Below are positions 24,885-36,153 of a stretch of 64,000 nucleotides of DNA, piece after piece. The position numbers and the translations under genes were made by a program. The stretch is from Dendrocalamus latiflorus (lineage: Eukaryota; Streptophyta; Magnoliopsida; Poales; Poaceae), in contig CM029664.1 of NCBI GenBank assembly GCA_017311315.1, positions 43,902,640 through 43,966,639 of the forward strand. Direction: 5' to 3'. The notes under the pieces are model-generated. The model was given only the letters and a program-made list of their open reading frames with translations, ran no database searches and had not been told where the DNA came from. Position 1 is the first letter of the stretch, and each line of letters begins with the position of its first letter.

Positions 24885-26026
24885 TAGTGTTGCTTCCAAG
24901 TTTAGGTCTTCTATTGTTTTTATTGCATATATGTTTTCTTTTGCTTTGCATTGTGATGTGTTGAATTTGCTTGGTTTTGCTTAAAGGTCAATTGTTCAGA
25001 CCAACTCAGTAGTGGTTTGAAAAGGATGAGTACTCTAACCAACATCTGAAGGAATAAAGGATGTTTTTAGAGGTGTTTATTCAGAAGGTGGATATCCCCT
25101 TCATATATCTCTGATGCTTATTCAAGCACCATAAAATTCTCTAGTGAGCTGAAGACTTGCTGTGAGCTGTGTATATTCTTATTTTGCTCTCGTGTCTGGA
25201 TAATTTCAATCAAGGTTATTAAGGCGGTAAGGCGAAGCGAGATGACCCACTGCCCTCACATCTTTTAAGCGGTAAGGCGTGAGACGGGATGACGCTTTAC
25301 ATATCATAAGGCGCTAAAGGGCAGTAAATAAAATGAGCATTTTAGCAGCACATATGTACCTTGTTGTTGCCAATTCTTGAGCTTATATAGCACCCATCTC
25401 TCCATTCCAGTTGCTCTTCTCCTATGTAACATCCATCCCCCTTGGCCCCTTGCAAGTTTCAATATATAAATTGTTATAAATGTAATAGATACAAATTGTA
25501 TTTCAATTAATTGAGTAAATACGGATTGAGTGACATATTTTTTTGACAATCTCTCCTCTCTTCTCTTCTCCCAAGCAACAAACCACATGAATAATGAGCA
25601 ACATAAGTCCATAACAGTTCAGCGAGCACAATAGCAGTGAGCCAGCGAGCAGCACAATAGCAAGCAGCACAGTAGTAGGGCAATAAACATCCGGATAGCA
25701 GCGAGCACTGACGTGAGTGCACTCATTCTCTCGCTCGCTCTGACACAACCCCGGCTCCCCCTCCTAGCGACCTGGCCTCCCCTCGACGGCACCACCTCCT
25801 CCCGGAAGGGAGGGGGAGGCCGGGGTCGCTGCCGGGAGGGGGATGCGGGGAGAAGGAAGGGAGGTGGAGGCCGGTAGGGAGGAGGAGCCGAGGAGAAGGT
25901 GGAGCCATGGAGAACAAGAGGGGAGGGGGGAGGTGGGGAGAAGGGAGAGAGGTGGAGGCCGGTAGGGAGGGGGAGCCGAGGAGCCATGGAGCCGCTTCTT
26001 GCTCGGTCCCCACGGACGGCGCTATC
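24885..26026. other. Unassigned, includes purine-rich repeats
   Basis: AT-rich to 25180. Then a (T)AAGGCGGTAAGGCG-type repeated patch (25210-25320). Then AT-rich to 25690. Then a GC/purine-rich stretch (25740-25995) in which GGTGGAGGCCGGTAGGGAGG is present twice, at about 25863 and 25951. The last 35 bases before 26027 are shared with 38819-38853 and belong to the element whose LTR follows. Confidence 0.4.
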
Positions 26027-26321
26027 TGTTGTGGCTACAGGCCAAACAGAGAGAAGGGGGACTAGTAGAAGAGAAAGAGGAGAGCCATATCTATGAGAGA
26101 GTTGGTAAGAATGAGAGGATGTCTCCCCTTTGCCCCTTCCTGGGGGTTTATATATATGAGTGGGGTAGAATAGGAAATCTCCATTCTACCCCTTAGTACT
26201 AACAAAGGGTGAGGGTACATTGGTATATTTACACTGGTATATTCCTCTACACTATTGGGCCTATTACATGTTGGACCAGTTGCACGGCCCAGTCACGGAG
26301 GATTGGGCCACCCCCACAACA
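26027..26321 (-). mobile_element. LTR, 295 bp, minus orientation
   Basis: TGTTGTGG at one end and CCACAACA at the other. A near-identical copy is at 38854-39133. On the minus strand it is followed by TAGCGCCGTCCGTGGGGACC, which resembles a gypsy-type primer-binding region, and on the other side preceded by GAGGGAGTAC, a weak polypurine tract. No 5-bp target duplication at its own borders, so it is not a solo LTR. It is probably one LTR of the element that covers 26-39 kb. Confidence 0.7.
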
Positions 26322-26439
26322 GTACTCCCTCGACAGCAAGCGCTGAGGTCCCGATGGGCGAGCTGACGTGATCAATCACCCCAACCCCCCGTTCCCCGAC
26401 AGCAAGCGCGAGGGTGCCGAATGGTGAGCCGTTGCAACT

Positions 26440-27130
26440 GGTAGCTTGTAGACCCCAGAGGCAATGCCTACGAAGAAATTAGTGAACTCCTGCGCTGAAC
26501 CCCGCGCTGTCCCGCCGGGGCGATGCCTACAAGGCGGACGGCGGAGTCCTGCGTCGGAGCCATGCCGTCCCGCCGAGGCGATGCCTACGAGGCGGACGGC
26601 GTAGTCGAGCGCCAAAGACGTGTCGTCGAGCGCCGAAGACGTGCCGTCCCACCGAGGCGATGCCTACGAGGCGGACGGCGAAGTCGAGCGCTGAAGACGT
26701 GCCGTCCCGCCGAAGCGATGCCTACGAGGCGGACGGCGAAGTCGAGCGCCGAAGACGTGCCGTCCCGCCAAGGCAATGCCTACGAGGTGGACGGCGAAGT
26801 CGAGCGCCGAAGACGTGCCGTCCCGCTGAGGCGATGCCTACGAGGCGGACGGCGAAGTCGAGCGCCGAGGCGATGCCTACCAGGACGGCGAACTCAAGCG
26901 CCGAAGATGTGCCGTTCCGCCGAGGTGATGCCTACGAGGCAAACAACGTAGTCGAGCGCCGAAGACATGTCGTAGAGCGTCGAAGATGTGCCGTCCCGCC
27001 GAGGCGATGCCTACGAGGCGGACGGCGAAGTCGAGCGCCGAAGCCGTGCCGTCCCGCCGAGGTGATGCCTACGAGGCGGACGGCGTAGTCGAGCGCCAAA
27101 GACGTGTCGTCGAGCGCCGAAGACGTGTCG
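26440..27130. repeat. 57-59-bp GC-rich tandem repeat, about eleven copies
   Basis: The unit GCGATGCCTACGAGGCGGAC / GGCGAAGTCGAGCGCCGAAG / ACGTGCCGTCCCGCCGAG recurs from 26463 to 27062, mostly every 57-59 bp, with some longer (79) and shorter (40) spacings. Open frames on the plus strand read DAYEADGEVERRRRAVP repeats, but the unit is not consistently a multiple of 3, so the open frame comes from scarce stops, not from a conserved protein. The array ends abruptly where the copia-type array begins at about 27137. Confidence 0.88.
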
Positions 27131-27136
27131 TCCCGC

Positions 27137-27608
27137 CGATGAGACTCAAACTACTAGACATGACCCCTCTTAATAGTACGGCAACCTATACTAGCAATCC
27201 GGTCTTTCAACCAACCACCGAGACCGGTAAAAGACTAGGAACACATCCTTAACCCTAGCTAGTCATACCTTTGCCTTGGGTCATCATCTCGATATGCATC
27301 AACTCATGATGCATCCCTCTCATCAACTCCATCAACACATGATGGTCTTCCTTGACTTGATCAACACATGATCATCATGCATCAACTCATGACATATCTT
27401 CTTCTTCTTTGATAGCCTTCAACTCATGAAGCAATCTTCATCTCAATCTTGACTTGATGATCTTCAACACACGAAGTCATCCAAGTCATCTTCATTTGTG
27501 GAACCTAACCTATTCATCCAACTCATGGAAACCGTTAGTCCACAAAACAATTGTCATCAATTACCAAACTTCACCATTAACACATAATGGGGGGGACTAG
27601 ATTCAACA
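27137..27608 (-). mobile_element. Truncated copia-type LTR (5' part)
   Basis: On the minus strand starts TGTTGAATCTAGTCCCCCCC at 27608, directly after the polypurine-like AAAAAGGAAGAT. It matches the LTR at 35270-34805 almost base for base and is cut off at about 27137 against the GC-rich tandem repeat. It is the downstream LTR of the element whose internal region is 27609-33404. Confidence 0.8.
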
Positions 27609-28446
27609 ATCTTCCTTTTTTGGTAATTCATGACAATCTCAACAAATAATGAGATAATAAATTGAATATAAACTCATTTGAATTCAAAGTGCGGTACTAC
27701 CGCCGTTGTAACTTCCGGTACTACCGCTCTACGGTAGTTCCGCGAAGTCGGCGTGGTAGTTCCGCTTGAGCCGAAACCAAACTTGGCGCTCTCTGGAAAA
27801 AAGGCTCCGCTCTACCTCCGGAGCTTCCGGGTTCCGGAAGTACCGCTCCGGACAGCGGAACTACCGCTGGGAGCGGTAGTTCCGGCGTTAAAATCGCCGG
27901 TACTTCCGATCCCGCGAAATCTCAGGTGCATCCGGAGGGTGCTCTCTGGAAAAAAGGATCCGCTCGAAAACCGGATCTTCCGCTCCCCGGTACTACCGCT
28001 TCTGGGCGCGGAACTACCGCTCTCCGGTAGTTCCGACGTTCAAAACCGCGGTACTACCGCTCTTCCAGACAGAGCACAATTTTGGTTTTAAAACAGATTT
28101 TCAATGAATGCATGCTCCTAGTTTGATCCCAATGTATATGGAAAAAGAAAACATGGATCAATACTAATGAAACTCCAAAACATAGAGAGAGAGCTCCCCC
28201 TAAATGTGTGCATACAAGCATATATGATGAAGACATATGCACATATTCATTTTGAACTAATCGAGGAGTTCAATCTATATTTGGATCTAAGAGATGCATT
28301 AGTATATGAGAAAATATTTTCGAATGCATAGCTCTTTGATTTCACCTTTCCTTCCAAATGAGACTAAACTATAATATACTTTGAACAAACATATTAGTCT
28401 CATATATACATTTGTCATTAACATCAAAATCTCATAATGGCATTTG
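27609..28446 (-). mobile_element. 3' internal region of the copia-type element, copy 1
   Basis: Nearly identical to 35271-36112. Contains about twelve copies of CGGTACTACCG, CGGAACTACCG, CGGTAGTTCCG and related words between 27690 and 28060. The homology to the second copy stops at the CATTTGTCAT near 28446. Non-coding. Confidence 0.75.
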
Positions 28447-31400
28447 TCATGAGGAGCTTGATACCAATTGTATTGTTATTATGAGGAGCTTGATACCAAT
28501 TTCATTTAACTTAATATGGTCATGAAAAAAATATAAAACTAAATGCAAATGACCAATTGAAACCACTTAAAATAGCTAAAGATATTTGAAACACTCAAAT
28601 AATCTTACTCATGAGAGCTCTTTGAAGACTTTCGAAGTTTTCTTTGTTTGGTATTTGATACCACTTGATGTTATACCACTTGAGTTGATACCACTTGTAT
28701 ATAAAACACTTGTAGCATGTGGATCATTTCCTGATTTTGCATTTAAGTGGTCTTCAAAAACTTCCAAAAAAACTGACTTACACATGTCCAATAAATCTAA
28801 GAAACATTGTTAGTATAGTTCAATATCCGAGGATCAAAAGTCATAATTATAGCTTTCTCAGATTATGAGCCTAATTAAAGATACAAAAATCATAAATCAG
28901 CTCAAAACATGATTTTTCAGAAATCTGAAAGTCTGAAATTTCAGACTTTTGCATCTCACTTTAGCTTCTAGAGAGGGATGGAAAATTGATCAAATGCTCT
29001 TTATAAATTCTGATAAACTTTGACATTGAAGACCAACTATAGAGGATCAATTTTAATTATTGTGACTTTCTCGAAATCTGAACCCATTTGAAGATATAAA
29101 AATCACAAATCGGCTCAGAATCATGGAGATTCTGAAATTTTCAGCATTTTGCCCAAGAGAGAAAAAGTCACAACTTTTTCAAATTAACCTGGAACATTTT
29201 TAAACTTTGCATATTTGAAATTGATGCTATTTGTGACCTTTTCCAAGAGGAATTTTTGAAAAAGGAGTTTCCTTTCAAAAGATATGCCTAAATGCATTTT
29301 GAAAGTAAAAGAATGTGTTGATTTTGCATCAAGGGCTTAAAATCCAAACCAATTGGTTTTTCATGGAGTAGTTTGCTTCCTTAGCTTCGTATGAGTTATA
29401 AATACTATTTCAAGCCAAGATACACAAAGAAATCTTGCTCAAATAGCTAAACTCATTATATGCAAGATTAGGTCATTTCGGGTCAATTGAAGTTTTTGGA
29501 TGAGATTGAAATGCATATAACTTTTCGACGGTTGGTCTTTTGCAAAAGGTTTGAACTAGAGAAATGTTTGAAATGACCAACCATACGAGTTTGGTATTGA
29601 CCACTTTTTCAAATACTCAATAGTTTATTATTTAGAGAAATATGTCTTTTAATTCAAAAACAAGATCATATAAGATTCTTTTTGGGCCAAATCTTCCTTT
29701 TGATTTCTAAAATAGAAATTTTTTACTCAAAAGGCTTTGAAATCATTGGAAATACATAGTTAAGTACTTTTATTTAGTTTTTCACAACTTTAAACCTTTT
29801 AAACAAGATTTTTTTGATTTTTGACCAAAGAGGCTCTTTTGAAAAGGTAATCTTGCATATCATTTGATTATTGCTCCATAAATAGCCAAAGTGAATGAAA
29901 CACATTCATTCCCAAGAACAATAAATTATTTTTGGGCAAAAAGTAAAATAATTTTTCCAACAGTAATACTAACCCTTTTTGCTTTAGTAAACACAAAAGT
30001 ATTATATATATGTTTTTCACAAAGAAAAACTCCCCGGAAATTGTTTTCTTCTCTTTTGTGTAAGGGGGATTCTCCACTTCTTGTTTTTCTTCTCTTTTCT
30101 CACCTCCTCCCTTTTAATCACTTGTGTGAATATACCACTTGTAGATAGAAATGTCATTTGAAATAGCACTGGGAGGAGGATGATATCATTAGAGTATATA
30201 CCACTTGAAAAAGTGGATACCATTTGGAAGACGATGATATCATGGGTGAAAGAGTTGGTTAAGAGACAAAATTTGCTTGGCAAGAGAAAAGATTAGATAT
30301 CACTTTCAAAGATATGATATCACTTGAAAGATGTCACTTGAAGGAACAATGATACCACTCATTTTCTAAATGAAAGAGATACCAATTTAAAAGAGTAGAT
30401 ACCACTTGAAAGATAGCATTATTTAGAACTCAATGATATCATATATGTGAAGAGCTTAGTTAAGAAATATTTGCTTGCCAAGATGAAAATGATATCAATC
30501 CAAGAGACATCAATTGAAGGAATAAGGATACCACTTAATTTTCAAAACTACGGGATACCACTTGAAGAAAATGGATGATATCACTTGATAAGATTGGAGT
30601 GAAGCACATGTCGATGTCAAGATGATCAAAGGTCTACCACTCTTTTAGAGATTGCCATTTTTAATGAAACGACATCAAACTAGGAGCAAAATGGCATATG
30701 GAGTCAATGAATAGTTGAGGGTAGCTAACAGGAGTTAACAAGGATCAACTTGACTTTGAGGAGTAAAGCAAATGGCTGAGGAAATTAGGAAATCAAATTT
30801 TAAATCAAAACAGCCACTTGCCAGAAATATCGAAAGTACCGCCGTTTCACCACCGATAGTTCCGGAAAACGGAAGTACTGCTGGGTGGCTGCTAGTAGTT
30901 CCGATTTTTTTGGGAGCACCCAAGTGATTGCATTTTTAGGAGAGCTTTGCTATAGTGTCGTACCATGCTCCAAAGTTTTTCACAAAGAAACACAAATCTC
31001 TTATGGAGCATTTCCAACTATATGCCAAGATTAAAAACCTTTTCAATATAATTTTTAACAAATTAAGCTTTCATTTTGTAACAATAAGCTCATTTTCATT
31101 GAATTATTCAAGATTGCAAAAATGAGCATTTAGGGTAATTTCAAGCATTCAATTTCATGTATGAGTTGTAAATACCTTTGTGAGCTAATATATGTTAATA
31201 GATTTAGCTCAAACGGCAAAACTCACTTAAGTGCTAGATTGTGACCACTTAGGTCAACTCAATATTTTGGATGAGTTTTGAAATCAAATAATTTTTGATT
31301 GGTTGGCCTTTTGGAAAACTTTTGAATACCAAAAATGTTTGAAATAGTCAACTCTAGGTTTTTGGTGTTGAACACATTTTCAAATTGCTTTTAGAATTGA

Positions 31401-31955
31401 TTTTGGGGAGTTTTTGAGTTTAAAGCCAAAACAAGATACTAAATTGATAGTTTTGGGTTGGAAACTCAATTTTACTTGAAATAAGTTTTCTAAAGCCAAA
31501 AAACTTTTGTAAAACCTTTGAAAAGCATTTGTATACATTTTTCAACTAGTTTTGCAAAGATATATTAATAATTTTGAAATTTTTGACTTTTGGCTAAATG
31601 GCTCGATTTTTAAAAAACAATTCTAACACTTAATTAATTTGGGCACACTTAGGGATGTGATACACATGAATATAATTTAGCACTCCCCCTTAATGTGCTA
31701 CACACATCTTGCTCATAATTTACAATAATGAAGTTTTAGCACGAGAGCAAGAGAACCCCTTTTAAATGATTTTCATGCAATGCAACCTACACAAGGCTAG
31801 GGGCTAAATAAACTCAAAGGTAAATACTTGTTACCGAGATGGCATTGGTTCATGATGTGGCAAGATCATTCTCAAGTTTGGCTTCCATTTGTCCATATGG
31901 TGGAGTTCACCTCTTCATGAATGAGCTAAGCCTCCAATGCCTCTCCAAGTACCTA
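28447..31955 (-). mobile_element. Non-coding internal region of the copia-type element
   Basis: AT-rich sequence where pol would be expected; no protease, integrase or reverse transcriptase is found. It holds many GATACCACTTG-like words (28455-28710 and 30130-30600), a small GTACCGCC / TAGTTCCG patch (30830-30905), and two diverged versions of the same stretch: 29150-29900 and 31010-31640 share ATGAGTT-TAAATAC, AGCTCAAA, AAACTCA, TTTTTGGATGAG and GAAATGTTTGAAAT in order. Confidence 0.65.
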
Positions 31956-33347
31956 TTAAGCATTGAAGCGCATTTTGGTACCCAAAACTTGGTTGGGTCC
32001 ATGAATGTTAGTCACAATTGATTTGGTCACCCAAATGGCCCTAGAAGTAATTTTATGTAAACTAACATTCCTAACAAACACATTGCCATTTTTATCCTTC
32101 CTAAGCATATATTGTTCATTAAATAGAGAGGCCTTAAGAATGACACCTTTGGGATAATCCTTACTTAAATGTCCCTTTTCACGGCAATTGTAGCAAGTTT
32201 GGCAATTATTTCCTCTTCTTATCTTCTTGCCTTGCTCATTGCCGGTTTGCCTCTTCATTGATGGATTTTTCTTGTTTTCCACCTTGTTGGGGCACTTAGA
32301 GGCGAAGTGACCCGTTTCATTGCAACCATGGCACTTGATATTCTTCGTATGTCTTGCATTGTGCCTTGTCTTGCTATTCACCTTCTTGGAGATGAAACCA
32401 ATACCTCTCTTGTCATTTGATTTTCTTTGACTACCCAATATCTTGTCAAGAGAGGCCTTCCCTTTGTAGCTTTTCTCCAAGTCTTTTCTCAAACTTATGA
32501 CTTGGGCCTTGAGCTCATTATTTTCCTCTACAATGTTAGTATTGCAATGCATAGAGGAAGTAGAAGCATCTATATTTGAGCAACAAGGTAAATCAAGCAA
32601 ATCATCACAAGATGTGGATACATTAATTTTAGATGAGTTGCAAGAACTAGGAACTACACAAGACATATCATCTATTAAATTACATGTAATTCCTATATCC
32701 ACATTTGGTTTAGAATATTCCTTGAGAAGAAGAATTTCATGTTCTTCTTTTAGCTTGTTATAATTATTTTGAAGTGAGACATGTTCATTCTTCAAAATCT
32801 TATATTTGCCTTTTTCTTTCCCAAGGAATTCATTTAATTCTTCTAACATATCCATCAACTCATCATAAGAAGGTGCATCATCATTATCATCAAAGTTTAC
32901 CTTCTTTTTACCTTTTGCCATAAAGCACCGAGTTGATGTGGAGGGAGTGGTGGACTCTTCATCGTCAGAGCTAGAAGTTGAGCATTCTTCTCCCGACATC
33001 CACTCTTGTATGCAATCCTCATCGGATGAGGTGGACACTTCATATTTTTCTTGAATTTTAGTCCACATATCATGAGCATTATCGAGATTGCATATCATGT
33101 TGAACATTTCTACACTCAAAGCACTAAAAAGAGCATTAGTAGCTTGAGCGTCGAGATGTGAGTATTTCTCATCCTCAATTGTTGGAGCAAGAGGATCCAA
33201 TGGAGGAGAAAAGCCCACAACTACAATCCGCCATATTTTTGGGCTCATGGCCTTAAAATAGCATATCATGCGGATTTTCCAATTTGCATAATTTAGGCCA
33301 TTGAATAGAGGTGGTTCATCTAGGTGCGCTATCCCACTAGTCGCCAT
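31956..33347 (-). CDS. gag: Copia-type gag polyprotein, gag-only ORF
   Basis: 463-aa ORF of an LTR retrotransposon. The N-terminus LDEPPLFNGLNYANWKIRMICY is the usual copia gag start (F-G-NY-WK motif). Then LFSALSVEMFNMICNLDNAHDMW, a shortened middle, a long coiled-coil-like region (LEELNEFLGKEKGKYKILKN), and two zinc knuckles: CHGCNETGHFASKC (CCHC intact) and CYNCREKGHLSKDY, where the last Cys is Tyr. It ends with IWVTKSIVTNIHGPNQ, just where protease would start. Known role: coats RNA in virus-like particles in the cytoplasm. Start chosen at 33347, 45 bases from the primer-binding site. No pol follows, so movement would depend on proteins from another element. Confidence 0.88.
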   Translation of the reverse strand: MATSGIAHLDEPPLFNGLNYANWKIRMICYFKAMSPKIWRIVVVGFSPPLDPLAPTIEDEKYSHLDAQATNALFSALSVEMFNMICNLDNAHDMWTKIQEKYEVSTSSDEDCIQEWMSGEECSTSSSDDEESTTPSTSTRCFMAKGKKKVNFDDNDDAPSYDELMDMLEELNEFLGKEKGKYKILKNEHVSLQNNYNKLKEEHEILLLKEYSKPNVDIGITCNLIDDMSCVVPSSCNSSKINVSTSCDDLLDLPCCSNIDASTSSMHCNTNIVEENNELKAQVISLRKDLEKSYKGKASLDKILGSQRKSNDKRGIGFISKKVNSKTRHNARHTKNIKCHGCNETGHFASKCPNKVENKKNPSMKRQTGNEQGKKIRRGNNCQTCYNCREKGHLSKDYPKGVILKASLFNEQYMLRKDKNGNVFVRNVSLHKITSRAIWVTKSIVTNIHGPNQVLGTKMRFNA

Positions 33348-33390
33348 GCTTTACTCTCTAGACGGTTAAGTCTAATAGATGAGAGACCAA

Positions 33391-33402
33391 ACTCTGATAC
33401 CA
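33391..33402 (-). promoter_or_regulatory. Primer-binding site for initiator tRNA-Met
   Basis: The minus strand reads TGGTATCAGAGT, two bases after the LTR end TTACA, matching the standard copia primer site TGGTATCAGAGC except for the last base. It fixes the LTR boundary at 33405 and the transcription direction of the element. Confidence 0.9.
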
Positions 33403-33404
33403 CT

Positions 33405-35270
33405 TGTAAGATCGAGGAGGCCGACTAGAGGGGGCTGAATAGGCGGTCTAAAATTTTTCTTCAAATTAATATTAGCAATTTAAGACCTTTTCTATTTGCC
33501 TAAACCAAATATATAATGTGGAAGCTTAAATCAATTTGGTTTAGCTCAAATAGCACCTAGAACAAATAAATTCGCCTAAGTGCACTAATAATTCTAGCCT
33601 ATGTCAAAGCTTGCAATCCTAGATTTACAAGCAATCAAAATAACGCTAAGTAAGTAAATTGCTCGAATGTAAAAAGATCACAAGAAAGCAAACCACAAAT
33701 GACACGTTCTCTTTTTACCGTGGTGTTCGGAGACTTGCCGGTCTCCCCTAATCCACGTTGAGGTTAGCCCAAACGAATTGGACCGGCTCCACGAATTAAG
33801 CCTTCCACCTCAAATCCACTAGTGGTAGCTCTTCCCCGCTCCGGGTAGGTGAGCTCCAACCTTCACACCCGCTGGGCCTTCTCACAAGCTTCTTTGAGAA
33901 GATCACCGGGCACGACGCCTCCCACGCCGTCTAGGAGTCGGCAAACTCCAAGAGTAACAAGTCAAGTCCCTCACTTGACTCTCACCACGTGCAACGAATG
34001 CACAAGCTCAATCCGGACACAAAGTCCTCCTCTAGATGCAACACATGCACTCTATATCACCTCTCCTCTCTCACAAAGTGCAACACATGCACAATTGAGT
34101 GGAGAGCCTCACACTAGCTCAAAAGAGTGAAATGGAATCCCTAGAACCTTACCCCAACCGGTCACAAGGGAGTATTTATAACCCACACCTCGAAACTAGC
34201 CGTTGGAGTCAAAAACAGGATTATGCGGTACTACCGTCGTTATAGGTGCGGTACTACTGCTCCCCATCATAACGGCTAAAAAAATAGCCGTTAGTCAGCC
34301 ATTTGCGGTACTACCGCAGTTATAAAATGTGGTACTACCGCTCTCGGTTTTTCAGCACAGACAGCACTCAGAAAAACGGTTATAACTTTTGACTCCGATG
34401 TCGGAATTGAGTGATCTTGGACTCTATGGAAAGCTTATTCAAAGGGCTACACAACCCATCTATTTGCATGATCTCAAACACATTATATCAATGCAGAAAT
34501 CAAAAGATATCCAAAGAGTCACTACCATGGTCTAATGTCAAAGGAGATATCAATAAACAATTTTAGACCATGCCAAGGGATAATGCATGATCTTCAACTT
34601 TTGCAAAACACATTTGCAAACTTAGATCATACCACAAGGAGTAGGTACATGGACTTCAACATTTTGCAAAACATATTTGCAAAGTATAGTCACATGTTAC
34701 AAGAATTCGCCACATGAGTTTCAACCATTTGCAAAACACATTCGCAAATGCAAGCCTCATGCCAAGATGAGCTAGAGCAAGTGAGGTTGAGCTATCAACA
34801 CATGTTGAGATTCAAACTACTAGACATGACCCCTCTTAATAGTACGGCAACCTATACTAGCAATCCGGTCTTTCAACCAACCACCGAGACCGGTAAAAGA
34901 CTAGGAACACATCCTTAGCCCTAGCTAGTCATACCTTTGCCTTGGGTCATCATCTCGATATGCATCAACTCATGATGCATCCCTCTCATCAACTCCATCA
35001 ACACATGATGGTCTTCCTTGACTTGATCAACACATGATCATCATGCATCAACTCATGACACATCTTCTTCTTCTTTGATAGCCTTCAACTCATAAAGCTA
35101 TCTTCATCTCAATCTTGACTTGATGATCTTCAACACACGAAGTCATCCAAGTCATCTTCATTTGTGTAACCTAACCTATCCATCCAACTCATAGAAACCG
35201 TTAGTCCACAAAACAATTGTCATCAATTACCAAACATCAAATACAGATAATGGGGGGACTAGATTCAACA
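33405..35270 (-). mobile_element. Full copia-type LTR (1,866 bp), minus orientation
   Basis: Starts TGTTGAATCTAGTCCCCCC at 35270, after a polypurine tract AAAAAGGGAAGAT, and ends CGATCTTACA at 33405, before the primer-binding site. It includes the CCCCCTCTAGTCGGCCTCC end block shared with 15590-16310. Because it has a polypurine tract upstream and a primer site downstream, it is the shared middle LTR of a tandem array. Confidence 0.82.
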
Positions 35271-36153
35271 ATCTTCCCTTTTTGGTAATTCATGACAATC
35301 TCAACAAATAATGAGATAATAAATTGAATATAAAATCATTTGAATTCAAAGTGCGGTACTACCGCCATTGTAACTTCCGGTACTACCGCACTACGGTAGT
35401 TCCGCGAAGTCGGCGTGGTAGTTCCTCTTGAGCCGGAACCAAACTTGGCGCTCTCTGGAAAAAAGACTCCGCTCTACCTCCGGAGCTTCCGGGTTCCGGA
35501 AGTACCGCTCCGGACAGCGGAACTACCGCACCCAGCGGTAGTTCCGGCGTTAAAATCGCCAGTACTTCCGATCCCGCAAAATCTCAGGTGCATCCGGAGG
35601 GTGCTCTCTGGAAAAAAGGATCCGCTCGAAAACCGGATCTTCCGCTCCCCGGTACTACCGCTTCTGGGCGCGGAACTACCGCTCTCCGGTAGTTCCGACG
35701 TTCAAAACTGCGGTACTACCGCTCTTCCAGACAGAGCACAATTTTGGTTTTAAAACAGATTTTCAATGAATGCATGCTCCTAGTTTGATCCCAATGTATA
35801 TGGAAAAAGAAAACATGGATCAATACTAATGAAACTCCAAAACATAGAGAGAGAGCTCCCCCTAAATGTGTGCATACAAGCATATATGATGAAGACATAT
35901 GCACATATTCATTTTGAACTAATCGAGGAGTTCAATCTATATTTGGATCTAAGAGATGCATTAGTATATGAGAAAATGTTTTCGAATGCATAGCTCTTTG
36001 ATTTCACCTTTCCTTCCAAATGAGACTAAACTATAATATACTTTGAACAAACATATTAGTCTCATATATACATTTGTCATTAACATCAAAATCTCATAAT
36101 GGCATTTGTCATTAACACCAAAACCAACTTAAACGGAGCTTGATCTTTCAACA
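35271..36153 (-). mobile_element. 3' internal region of the copia-type element, copy 2
   Basis: Repeats 27609-28446 with few differences, then continues about 40 bases further to TGATCTTTCAACA (TGTTGAAAGATCA on the minus strand), where the GC-rich host element resumes. No coding capacity. The CGGTACTACCG-type words are again dense at 35350-35730. Confidence 0.75.

Noticed and set aside
26440..27130. CRISPR-like regular array
   Set aside because: Direct repeats are contiguous 57-59-bp units with no unique spacers; eukaryotic context.
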